64,000 bases of DNA from positions 131,470,277 through 131,534,276 of the forward strand of contig OX352761.1 of NCBI GenBank assembly GCA_947095585.1. The letters run 5' to 3'. The notes under the pieces were generated by a model. That model did not search any database and was not told the origin of the DNA. It saw nothing but the letters and a program-made list of their open reading frames with translations. The position numbers were made by a program, and so were the translations under genes. The first letter of the stretch is position 1, and each line of letters opens with the position of its first letter. The stretch is from Nephrocerus scutellatus (Eukaryota > Arthropoda > Insecta > Diptera > Pipunculidae). Of this stretch, positions 23,623 through 32,908 are shown one piece after another.

Positions 23623-23856
23623 ATAATAATATTCAGCACGACAGTGACAGACCGTTGCGGTCCACGGCCAATGCTTCTCGCGACCATTTGTGTTGTGCAC
23701 GTATATTTTTAGACACAAATGGAAGGAACCTACAATTTAAGACCGGATCCGAACGGCGAATTGAGAAGGTTTCCGTGACACCCAAATGGTCGCGAGAAGC
23801 TAGCCCCTAGCAACGGTCTGTTGCGCCAAAATATTATTATTATTACTAGTGAGTAC
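23623..23856. mobile_element. Head-to-head pair of SINE bodies (inverted repeat)
   Basis: 23623-23779 is a minus-strand SINE body with the reversed tail at its left edge. 23780-23856 is a plus-strand 3' half (aatggtcgcgagaagctagc ... gttgcgccaaaatattatta). The two share about 70 bp as an imperfect inverted repeat and both lack the tRNA head. Confidence 0.8.
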
Positions 23857-24111
23857 CCGTCAAAAATGACGGATTAACTTTTTTCACTTGAGTCCCAATA
23901 TATAATTACTACTCTAAAAAATTGAAAGTAAAGTAAGTTTTTGTTTTGGATAAAATAAAGTTCAAAACATGTTAGCTAATAATAATACATTTTTAAAATG
24001 AAACGTTCAAAACGAGTATTCGAGTATTGTGCGTAGGAGTTTGCTTTGATCTGAAACAAATTGCAAACTCGCGTTTAATTAATTTTTTTTTTTGCGATTT
24101 CTTGTCTTTTT

Positions 24112-24290
24112 AAATTCTCTATATTAACTTCGCGTGCCCGTGTGTTTGTTTGTTTGTCGTGGAATCTTGCGATACATTTTTAACCCACTTCCCAAGTACG
24201 ATTTCATTGAAATTTTGCACACATTTGGGGCCCATTGGGCATCGTACACCCCGGGCCCCGGGATCGTGAGGCCTCTTACAAATAAGATAG
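24112..24290 (+). repeat. T-run-flanked dispersed repeat, 5' part
   Basis: Preceded by a TTTTT run, it begins aaattctctatattaacttc and gcgtgcccgtgtg, then atacatttttaacccacttc, ttgcacacatttggggccc and ccccgggatcg. It corresponds to the left half of the copy at 50423-50818. The right end is missing and the next text is an RTE fragment. Confidence 0.7.
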
Positions 24291-24304
24291 ATATTAACAT
24301 CTAT

Positions 24305-24448
24305 AACAAGGGAATAGACTGGGCAGCGTTCTCTTCAACCTGGCGTTGGAGAAAGTAGTCCGAGACTCTGACGTAACGGCGAGAGCAACAATCCTATACA
24401 AGTCAAATCAGATACTGGCTTACGCAGACGACATAGACATCGTTTTTT
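24305..24448 (+). pseudogene. RTE-like RT fragment with YADD
   Basis: The segment encodes text like VLFNLALEKVVRDSDVTARA and then ILAYADDIDIV, i.e. the catalytic YADD of RTE-type reverse transcriptase. It is flanked by unrelated sequence and carries no initiation. Confidence 0.75.
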
Positions 24449-24449
24449 T

Positions 24450-25640
24450 TCGAATGTAACACCTAAACAAAAATGTCAACAACGAAACTATAAATATTTT
24501 GGAAGTTTTGCTTTACAACTTAATACGTGTGCCACAAAACCAATTATTCCCACACACTGACGCACGTATAATTTTTAACCGCCCACATCTTGAATTTAGT
24601 CCACTATATTTGAGGAATGTAGGCAATTGCCTACGAGTATGCCGATATCAACACTTGCCATGCCTTGAACAACAAAAAGTATTTATGACAAGTCAATTTG
24701 ATTTGTGCTACTTTCGAGTATTGCCATTTAGCACAGAGTGTGTTTACATTTAAGCCTTTACTTTCACTTGCGGTCAATTCACGGCAAAACAGCGAAAATA
24801 CGAGTAAAACGTGACTTCATCCATTTGTGGCCAAGCGCACAAAGAGTGACGACAAAAGCGACGACCTACATCTAGAAATCACACGAACGTTAATTTTACT
24901 AACTGATAGTGCCAATCAATAAAATTGAAGGCTTAGAAAGAATTGTTTGTTGTTATTTAAATGAGTTACATTGATTGTGTATATAGATGCTGTCGAATCT
25001 ATTAAAAAAATTATGATAAATTTATAAAAATTCCTTAAATCGAAATTTATTGTACAAATCGGATATAACCTTCGAGTATGATCGGGATGGTTTGTCATGC
25101 TGAACTTTTTATTAAAAACACAAAATAGACTTTATGGACACACATAATTACATACTTAGTCAGAGTAGATCTTTATATAGTTTCGAGTATAGTTGCACTC
25201 CGGTTTACGAATAAACGGGCCCCTAGTTTTTTTGATTCATCAATTTAATGAATTGTCTTACAATTAAAATATTTCTTAATTTTATTAAAAAGTGTTGTGT
25301 CTAATATGGTTTGTGTCTGTGTTAAAATTTGTAAACTACTGAATTGGTATGCTGATGATATTTCATAAGTTTGCGGGAGGGACAAAGACAATTAGTATAT
25401 AGAGGATTTACGCACAAAACGCCGATTTGCAAGCCAAGTCATGGAAGATAATACAGAGGAAGAAGGAAGGTGCGCTCCTTTAACTTGTACTGGCGATAGA
25501 TGACGAAAGCTTAAGCATCCAGGGAGGACATATGAGCACCAAAAAGGTGCTACCGGCGAATCTGCATCAGGCGATGAGCAGCGGACGCACCTTACCCTTA
25601 CAAGCGGTACACCGAAGTTAATATAACCCTTGGTCTCATC
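24450..25640. other. No recognised feature
   Basis: AT-rich sequence; no gene or repeat identified. Confidence 0.5.
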
Positions 25641-25654
25641 CAAGAGCCTTGGAT

Positions 25655-26237
25655 TATAACATACTTATTAGAGGTTATTTGGGCAGCTGGATGTCAAAAA
25701 ATTATGGTGCTGACTAGGATGTGTGCTCTCGTGTAAACAAGGCGCGACACTCCTATTATATGCTAAATAATATCTGGAACTCCTCGCAAATCTCCCGGAA
25801 TCTGAAGCCAACGACCTTGGGATCTAACTTTCTCTCAGTACTCTTTTATGGTTGCGAAACGTGGAAAGTCACAGAGTCAATTGCGATGCGCCTCCAAGTC
25901 TTCGTCAACAAGAGAGTAAGATGGCCCAACATTATAACAAATCAAGACTTGTGGAGAGTAACGCTGCAGGAAGCAATCGCTATCATCATCAGACGACGAA
26001 AATGGAGCTGGATTGGCAACACTTTGAGAAAGCCAGCGGACGATATTACGAAAATAGCGCACGACTGGAATCCACAAGGAAGCCGCCGAGTTGGCCGTCC
26101 TAGCAGGACATGGAAAAGGATAATAGAAGAGGGAGCAAGATCCCAGAGAACAAAGTGGCGTCTCTTGAAACCTCAGGCGATAAATCGAGTTCGTTGGCGG
26201 GCGTTTGTAGAAGCCCTATGGTCCCCCGCGGAGTAAA
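25655..26237 (+). pseudogene. Non-LTR retrotransposon RT C-terminus (WIGHTLRK-tail family)
   Basis: After a degraded EVIWAAGCQK start (normally YLGSWMS), the long frame 25721-26236 reads VNKARHSYYMLNNIW, FYGCETWKVTESIAMRLQVF, LWRVTLQEAIAIIIRRRKW, SWIGNTLRKPADDITKIAHD and WNPQGSRRVGRPSRTW. This is the classical thumb-to-C-terminus of one non-LTR group. Part of this tail recurs at 42884-43249. The 5' portion of the element is absent (typical 5' truncation). Confidence 0.85.
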
Positions 26238-26289
26238 GGAAAGAAAGAAGAAGGTTCTAAGTGCATTCTACGTGCAGGTGCCATCGGTT

Positions 26290-26720
26290 TTTTTAGTAAA
26301 CCTACCAAATTTGCATGATCTTTAACGAAAGTCTTAAGGATTCGTGCCGCTACTGGCATGTCAGCAATGTTTTCATTTCCTCCATGTAGCACGTTTAGAT
26401 CCTCTCAATTCTAAATTGTAATCTGTAAGAGTGGACCTATATTCGTCCCAACTCTTCGTGCGTTTAGCAGAGTCAAGGAGTTTTCTAACTTTCCTCTTAA
26501 GTTTGGCAAGTTCACCAGAGAAACTTTATGTTTACACAGCTGTAGTGATAGGATTGGCTGTAGTGATGGGAAGTAAGCAACACAGTCCGTGGACTTTGGA
26601 TAATATCTAGTAGAAGCATGTGTGACAGTTTGGCCGGAGTGTCAAACCTGATGTGTTAATGGTCAGAGAGCAAGACTTCGTGGGACAGCTACCAGTTTAC
26701 AACAAATTTGGAGATAATAT
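26290..26720 (-). pseudogene. Non-LTR retrotransposon fragment, endonuclease end and linker
   Basis: Minus-strand frames contain SHEVLLSDH (endonuclease SDH motif), KLKRKVRKLLDSAKRTKSWD then EYRSTLTDYN and SKRATWRK, and finally DHANLVGLLKKP. This order is the region between endonuclease and RT in I/R1-type elements. Frameshifts and stops are present. Confidence 0.6.
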
Positions 26721-26724
26721 ATTG

Positions 26725-27895
26725 AACTTTCTTACAATGCAGTGTAACTCAATTGGTATTAATTTTTTTTGAATATACGTATCTTGTGCTCGATTTTGGC
26801 CGTGAAAATGTTATGAGAATTAGCAGTCTTCTTTTTGTATACTCGTATATTATTGTGATGAAGTAAAATTGTTGCAAGCGCACTATTAAGTGATAATTGA
26901 CAATTATGTACAAATATCTAAAATTCGGAAAGCTTTCAAAAAGTGTTTTCCAATTAATTAAAGTGGCTCTTTCCCATATACCCATACGGACACTGACAAA
27001 GTGTTGCATTACAACATTACAACAATAATGAACAAAACGAAATCAACAACAATGATAACGATAATGAATGAGACTCGTGCTAGCTACAGTGTCTACAGCA
27101 GAAGTACTCGTATAAATGTATATCTGTAATTATTCACAAAGATTTAAATAAAAAATGCACAGTTATAAAGTGTAATAATTTTAATGAAGAAAACGACAAG
27201 AGGAGCAACGACCTTCCACGGTACGTAACCTAGTAATTACAACGGCCGATGGCCGCCGCGCAGAGCAGCGCAAAACAGTAGCTGCAGAGCGTGGACGGCT
27301 GACTGGGTTCCACGGTTAGCGTACGAGTATATGTGCATACTCGTTGGAGGTTGGACGCACATACTATACGTGAGTACTTTGTATCTCCTCTGTGCGAAGC
27401 GTAGTGCACGCGTGTAGTCTTTTGCAGTTGAATCTATGGTCTTTGAATGGGCGGTCTGGGGATATGGAATGGGTGTTGCTGATGGATCTTGTAATATTCA
27501 TACGTCAACAATGATGAATTATAAAAAAACCATAAAAACCGACTCGGTTTGCGAAGATTGGCAAGAGACAATTTGGTTAACAATTATTGTGAGTTTTACA
27601 CTTTTCATTTGTAATGTGGTTTAATGCTTGGAGCTCCCGTTTCGTTGTCTATCTGCGTTTAATTAAAATCATCCAAGTTTTGTATGCGTGCTGAGACGAG
27701 TATATAGGATATGAGTTGTAAGCCACAACAAAAGTTTAAATGTAATTACCAGTTAGCTATATGTGTTTTTAAGAATTGTTTGCTTCAGCTTCTTTAGTTT
27801 TAAAATTAACAAGCAAGCGCCATGATACGTTGACATTGTGAAGTTCCAACTCGCTAGGAACAAGATTTTAAATGACTCTTAAGCCATTACATTAT
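26725..27895. other. No recognised feature
   Basis: Mostly AT-rich; a GC-rich island lies at about 27240-27340. No gene supported. Confidence 0.5.
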
Positions 27896-27897
27896 GA

Positions 27898-28380
27898 TAA
27901 ATTGCGGTACATTCAGTAATAGGCACAGAAGTTGCTTTGTGCGATTTGATGCCCTGGACTTTCTTCTTTAAGGCTATGTCATGTCAATGGTCTATGATAT
28001 TAATCCAAAAAGACCACATCAGAACTAACTCGGAATCGCCGACATATCGTCTGATTTATCCAAAAAAGGTCATGAAAAATCAGGTAAATTGCGGTACATT
28101 CAGTAATAGGCACAGAAGTTGCTTTGTGCGATTTGATGCCCTGGACTTTCTTCTTTAAGGCTATGTCATGTCAATGGTCTATGATATTAATCCAAAAAGA
28201 CCACATCAGAACTAACTCGGAATCGCCGACATATCGTCTGATTTATCCAAAAAAGGTCATGAAAAATCAGGTTGACTATATTCACTCGTTCAGTCGTTTC
28301 CGTGAACATTTGAATGATGTTGTATTTTAAAAGTAATCGGCATCGATTTTACATGAACCCAAAATAAAGTTTTGACATTG
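27898..28380 (+). pseudogene. Mariner-type transposase C-terminus with a 187-bp tandem duplication
   Basis: The unit 27898-28084 repeats as 28085-28271 with no difference seen, followed by unique text. In one frame it reads FDALDFLL then GYVMSMVYDINPKRPHQN; in a second frame it ends KKVMKNQVDYIHSF and FREHLNDVVF. These are the terminal segments of a mariner transposase (the LTPLDFFLWGYV and EHLN..I motifs). The third catalytic Asp position reads D in FDALD. Confidence 0.75.
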
Positions 28381-28780
28381 TTACGAAATTTAGGCTTTCT
28401 AAAGTTCGTAATGGACTTTACAAATAAAAACACAATACAAGTTTATTAATTCACAAATTCCAACTTTAATTAACAAATAGCGAAAATAGCAAAAGTTCAC
28501 AAATTTATACTGATTACTTATCGGACACTTATAACACAACTATTCACAGAGCCGGTAGCTCTATCTACTTTTTAACTTTTTAAGTACTCTGGTTCACTTC
28601 CAAATTATAACAAAGCTCACCGCGACAAAGTTGCTATATTAATACAAAATCTACAGTTTCAAGACTGCTCAACTCTTTTCTATTCTATTCTGTTATATTT
28701 GAATCATATAGCAAACACCATAACATACCGGTAAATTCCTATATAAAACTGACCCTATTACAAGGACATCAACTACATAT
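28378..28780. repeat. LTR-like sequence
   Basis: It starts tgttacgaaatttaggcttt and shares its first 130 bp or so with 42767-42885. TG start, AT-rich composition and adjacency to a Ty3/gypsy gag-protease relic suggest it is an LTR. Its far boundary is uncertain. Confidence 0.5.
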
Positions 28781-28784
28781 TTGG

Positions 28785-29690
28785 TGGAAGTACCAACATT
28801 ACAAGTAACACTTCTTTCTTCAAATCAAGCGATATCAATAAAGCAATGTCGAAACCTTAATCCTCCAAACTCTCTTTACTTGCTCTCTGGACACAATTCA
28901 TTACTAACGATTGATCTGAAAGCTCCTGTATCTACAATGAAATCACAAGGTCTTCTCTCCAATACGCTATTAACTACAAGACAATTGCAATCGTTTCCAA
29001 GATTGGTACTGCATACTGTCAGCTTGGGATATTCCCTTGCTGTCTTCAGCCTTTTTCCTGCAAAGCTGGCACAAGCCTTATTCGACTGTAGTGCATCTAT
29101 CCGCCGTAATCTTCAGAGCTCTTGACTCTCTGCCTCGTCGCGTTTTCAGTGCGATGCAATCCCGAATAAAATGATAGGGCTTTTGACATCTAAAATATCT
29201 TCATAAATCACCAAATCTGCTATTTATGTCTTTTCGTCCAGCGAGAATTAGGGTTTTGTTTGCGCGATGTCTACAGTTTCTAGCTTGCGAAGCCTAACAA
29301 AATCCTAAGACTAACTGGCTTTATCTGTTTCATACTCCAATGCCGATGCCAATACTTCATTCGTTTGTTTTTCCTCTGGTTATTGTCCTTAAGTAAAGTT
29401 TTACCTCGTCGTCGCGAATAGTATCAATAAAAGCATCCAATGCTAATTCGCCTACTATATCACTGGGACACTGCAATAGGTTCGTCGCACCAGCTTCTTT
29501 ATTACTCGTTCTAGATCTTGAAAAGATTCTCCTTGCGGTTATCTCTTGTGCAGCTGTATTTTGTATAGCTATTGAGTGTAAGAGTGTCCCAACCGCAAAT
29601 CTAACTTTTTCAGTATTGGAACTCATCTCTGGAATCATCTGTAACACATCTGCTGCCTTGCCCTGCAACACTATTATTAGAACATTAAGC
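28785..29690 (-). pseudogene. Ty3/gypsy gag and protease relic
   Basis: On the minus strand the gag C-terminal half reads DIVGELALDAFIDTIRDDEV. A zinc-knuckle-like RCQKPYHFIRDC follows (first Cys replaced by Tyr) near 29180, then a protease segment CDFIVDTGAFRSIVSNE with the DTGA catalytic motif near 28910. Several frameshifts and stops lie between. RT, RNase H and integrase are absent; LTR-like sequence follows directly. Confidence 0.75.
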
Positions 29691-29694
29691 TGTT

Positions 29695-30015
29695 TCTCAG
29701 CAGCCTATCCGTTATAAACATAAACGCCATAATAAACAGGTCCAAAATAAAAAATTACCAAAAGATTCTGGATAGCATGCGAAAAATTTTAGATTCAGTT
29801 TCAAACAGTTGAAGCTTTTGGTCGTTTGTTGCCCTACTTAAAAGAAATTTTGCATACAAGACTTCTTCTGTTCCTTCTTTATTCCATAATGGTATTCATT
29901 ATAAAACAGAGATTGAGAAAGCTAATCTCTTAGCTTCACATTTTTCTGCTGCGTCTACCCTTCCTTTAACTAACCAAAGCCCACCAAATCTCCCGAATCT
30001 AGGCCGTTGTTGTTC
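29695..30015 (+). pseudogene. Non-LTR retrotransposon fragment (same family as 59060-60440)
   Basis: The nucleotide text (aaacgccataataaacaggt, gatagcatgcgaaaaatttt, aatggtattcattataaaac) closely parallels 59085-59345, with the frame broken in both copies. It covers the linker between endonuclease and RT. Confidence 0.75.
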
Positions 30016-30365
30016 CAGATCCACTTGCAAAAACAACTCCGTCATGTATTTATGGAGTTTCCTACAGATATCACACTCAGTAAGACTCTATTACATAAAT
30101 CAAATTGAAGAAAAGGCAAACGATTGCTCAAAATCCTGTCCATCACATCGATATCACCCTTTGTCTGGTTGCACTAATGCACATAATCTTCCTTCTGTCA
30201 TGAACTAGTTACCAGTATCTTGATTTGACGTTCACACATGACTAGATTAAGATATTTTATTATCTTATTACGCATTTAGGTATCATACAATTTTGACTTA
30301 AAACTAAACTTATAACTAATATAAATAAGTGTCGGCTCAATAATATGGGTCCGACGCATTTACAT
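30016..30365. other. No recognised feature
   Basis: AT-rich sequence between a non-LTR fragment and a dispersed repeat; nothing identified. Confidence 0.5.
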
Positions 30366-30373
30366 TCCTTTTT

Positions 30374-30634
30374 AAATTCTCTATATTAACTTCACTTGCA
30401 CTTCGATGGAAATTTGGAGCGATGGCCCCTTGGGGACCCCAATATACAATTTTTAAATATCGCTTTATCGCATCAGATCACGGCAAAGTCTGAGCTCTGT
30501 GCTTTGTGAGCAGCGCTGTTCGCTGCCGCTGCGTCATTTGTGAATGATTTTGCCACAAAACGAGCACGCAGTGTGTGTGTGTGTGTATCCCCGATTAGAG
30601 AATTTACAAGAAAAATTTTAATTTTTATGGGTTG
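30374..30634 (+). repeat. T-run-flanked dispersed repeat, 261-bp copy
   Basis: Left flank TTTTT then aaattctctatattaacttc. The inner part has ccttggggacccc, agcagcgctgttcgctgccg and a (GT)n run. The right end is ttttaatttttatgggttg followed by nine Ts. Its ends coincide with those of the 50423-50818 copy. Confidence 0.75.
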
Positions 30635-30769
30635 TTTTTTTTTAGTATTGCTAAACAATATTTTTGACTACTTGATCTACTCCATGTTTATTTTTACGGG
30701 ACTTAAATTTTAAAATAAAATAAAAATGAAAATATAAAGCGGCTTATAAACAGGGCGAACTTTAGCCTC

Positions 30770-31330
30770 TGTAGTTTGCTGGCCTTTGCAGAAGGAGACG
30801 TTTTGATTGTTAAAGATGTCATCAAATCTAGCATCTGTAAATCCTTTGCATTGGTGACTTGGCTCGATTTCCTCGATTCCCAGTCCTTGCATCTCAGGAC
30901 TTGGATGTGTTTCCAACACGTCACCGAATTTACTTGCCATTTGGAACAAGTGGTTGGTTATTGGCAGCAGACCTGCTGCTTCGTAGAGCCTTCTAGTCGA
31001 CACAAACTTGTAGCTGTTTGGCACCCTCCAGAGTGCTGTACAGATCCTAAGTACCTTCCTTTCAAACAGGGAGATCTTCTTCATCGTTGTTGGTGAGATG
31101 TTCACACATGATGTTTACACTACCACTGACACTGTAACATGGTAAGAGAAGACTTGAACTCGGTATCACTATAGAATATAAACACTTTCAGTTCAATGCT
31201 ACAAATGAATATAATCCGCTGATACACTTGCAAGAAGCGCCTCGTCGCCTTCATCTACAGGTCCAGAACATATGTTAGCGTCTAGTAAAGCTATCTTAAT
31301 GGGTACTCGAAAATAAACATTGAAGCCAAA
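30770..31330 (-). pseudogene. Non-LTR retrotransposon RT C-terminal region, interrupted by the LTR element
   Basis: The minus-strand frame includes ISLFERKVLRICTALWRVPN then STRRLYEAAGLLPITNHLFQ and MASKFGDVL, matching the post-RT region of a non-LTR group (FERK.LR.CT..YR.P). Upstream minus-strand text to 31357 is more degraded. The intact LTR element begins at 31362, so it landed in this older copy. Confidence 0.65.
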
Positions 31331-31470
31331 CTACTGGAACTCCGTAATAACTTGAAGAATTTGTAACGAAGTACCTTCGTTACAAACCCTACGGCTAAGC
31401 ATTGTCCGTCCCATCACCCAAAAATACGAATTTGCCAACGGCACGTGGTGTTGCCGGCTGCTGCTTTTGA

Positions 31471-31630
31471 ACAGCGAACACACAACACCACCTGTGTAGC
31501 TGCCGCCAGTAACAAGTGACCGTATACAAGTCAAATATAATTTCGACTACACAGCGAACACACAACACCACATGTGTAACTGCTGCCAGTCACTATTGAT
31601 CATATATGAGGCAAATATAATCAATTAATT
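31471..31630 (+). repeat. Two 80-bp direct repeats inside the 5' LTR
   Basis: acagcgaacacacaacacca occurs at 31471 and 31551, with related downstream text (tgtgtagctgccgccagt versus tgtgtaactgctgccagt, then caaatataat). The same pair is in the 3' LTR at +7391. Confidence 0.85.
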
Positions 31631-31676
31631 TTCGGTGGATAAAATTCCCAACAAGTCCCACAAAAGAGTTAGTTAG

Positions 31677-32016
31677 GTTCGGCAATTTTCATATGAAAAA
31701 TTGTCGAACTCCCTATGAGTTTGACGGTCAGATTCCGTTGGAATAAGACAGAGTGCAAGTATTCTTTAGGAATACCACACTCATTTTTGGAGGCGTTCTT
31801 ATTAGAACGCCAAATTAAATAAATAATACAGACTGGGCGACCGTCGGTAAACTTGCGCACAATTTTGGGAGTGTTCTTCTCCGAACACTCCAGTATACAT
31901 TTCACCAGACCAGACGACCGTCTCTAAACCGCGTCACTACCTACCCTTCTCCCCCTCTCCCAGCTTCTGCAGGTAACCCTGCAGCAGCCCCTTTCCGAAC
32001 AAGCTCAGGAAAGGGG
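31677..32016 (+). repeat. Chain of short perfect palindromes in the LTR U3
   Basis: Consecutive hairpin-capable palindromes: 31677-31709 (near-perfect), 31732-31744 (ATTCC/GGAAT), 31759-31775 (GTATTC/GAATAC), 31792-31811 (GGCGTTCT/AGAACGCC), 31868-31891 (GGAGTGTTC/GAACACTCC), 31912-31923 (AGAC/GTCT), 31967-31984 (CTGCAGG/CCTGCAG) and 31988-32016 (CCCCTTTCC/GGAAAGGGG). The copies are unchanged in the 3' LTR. Confidence 0.85.
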
Positions 32017-32025
32017 TACTTGGCA

Positions 32026-32592
32026 CTCGCTGTTGATGTCTTGTTTCATAGACCTGCAGCATTCCTTATTCCGTACCGCTCGCTGTTGACGTCTTGTCGA
32101 ATAGACCTGCAGCATTCCTTATTCCGTACCGCTCGCTGTTGATGTCTTGTTTCATAGACCTGCAGCATTCCTTATTCCGTACCGCTCGCTGTTGACGTCT
32201 TGTCGAATAGACCTGCAGCATTCCTTATTCCGACCGCTCGCTGTTGACGTCTTGTTTCATAGACCTGCAGCATTCCTTATTCCGTACCGCTCGCTGTTGA
32301 CGTCTTGTTTCATAGACCTGCAGCATTCCTTATTCCGTACCGCTCGCTGTTGACGTCTTGTTTCATAGACCTGCAGCATTCCTTATTCCGTACCGCTCGC
32401 TGTTGACGTCTTGTCGAATAGACCTGCAGCATTCCTTATTCCGACCGCTCGCTGTTGACGTCTTGTTTCATAGACCTGCAGCATTCCTTATTCCGTACCG
32501 CTCGCTGTTGACGTCTTGTCGAATAGACCTGCAGCATTCCGTCCTCTCGCCCCGTAAGCTGTTGACGTCTTGTCGAATAGACCTACAGCACC
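32026..32592 (+). repeat. 53-bp tandem array, about 11 units, in the 5' LTR
   Basis: The unit runs gctgttgacgtcttgt, a 5-nt variable box, then agacctgcagcattccttat and tccgtaccgctc. The variable box is ttcat (A) or cgaat (B). The order is A B A B A A A B A B B. The last two units are diverged (ccgtcctctcgccccgtaag). Confidence 0.95.
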
Positions 32593-32738
32593 CTTTGTCC
32601 CGCGCTTATCGAGCCTTGTGCGCTAGGCCGTCACATACCGACCGCGACGGTCCCTTAGTATATCTATAGTAGTTTGTAAGTTATCAAGTATAGTAGAGAT
32701 TCCAAACCTTGTTAAGTATAATAAGCATCAAGAAGAAA

Positions 32739-32752
32739 AATAAAGGAATAAA
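32739..32752 (+). terminator. Polyadenylation signals in the 5' LTR (active copy at 40130-40143)
   Basis: Two AATAAA hexamers at 32739-32744 and 32747-32752, repeated at 40130-40135 and 40138-40143 in the 3' LTR. Their position suggests an R/U5 boundary in the last 100 bp of the LTR. Confidence 0.55.
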
Positions 32753-32845
32753 AACCAGAAATTTAATTTGTAACACGTGAATTTTTTATTTGAACCCTGG
32801 AAAGCCGCTGAGTCATACCTCAGCTGGGAAAACACGTTACAAATT

Positions 32846-32863
32846 TGGCGCCCGAACAGGGAC
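32846..32863 (+). promoter_or_regulatory. Primer binding site, tRNA-Lys type
   Basis: TGGCGCCCGAACAGGGAC, starting 4 nt after the LTR end. The 18 nt are the well-known complement of the 3' end of tRNA-Lys (the Lys3-type primer site of lentiviruses), also used by some fly Ty3/gypsy elements. Confidence 0.92.
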
Positions 32864-32908
32864 ATTTGTCCACATTTCACCCGACCGATTACCGAATAAA
32901 AATTTACC

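Larger units (their letters stand above)
31362..32841 (+). repeat. 5' LTR (1,480 bp)
   Basis: Begins TGTAAC and ends GTTACA, a perfect 6-bp inverted terminal repeat. It contains a 23-nt palindrome at its start, two 80-bp direct repeats (31471-31630), a run of hairpins (31677-32016), an 11-copy 53-bp array, and polyadenylation motifs AATAAA at 32739 and 32747. The four bases aatt that follow are also present after the 3' LTR; I treat them as a spacer there and target duplication here, but an LTR ending in aatt cannot be fully excluded. Confidence 0.95.

Noticed and set aside
32147..32669. Open frames with repeated FHRPAAFLIPYRSLL text
   Set aside because: These are translations of the 53-bp LTR array, whose unit length keeps short frames open; identical frames occur in the 3' LTR. 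Not a repeat protein.
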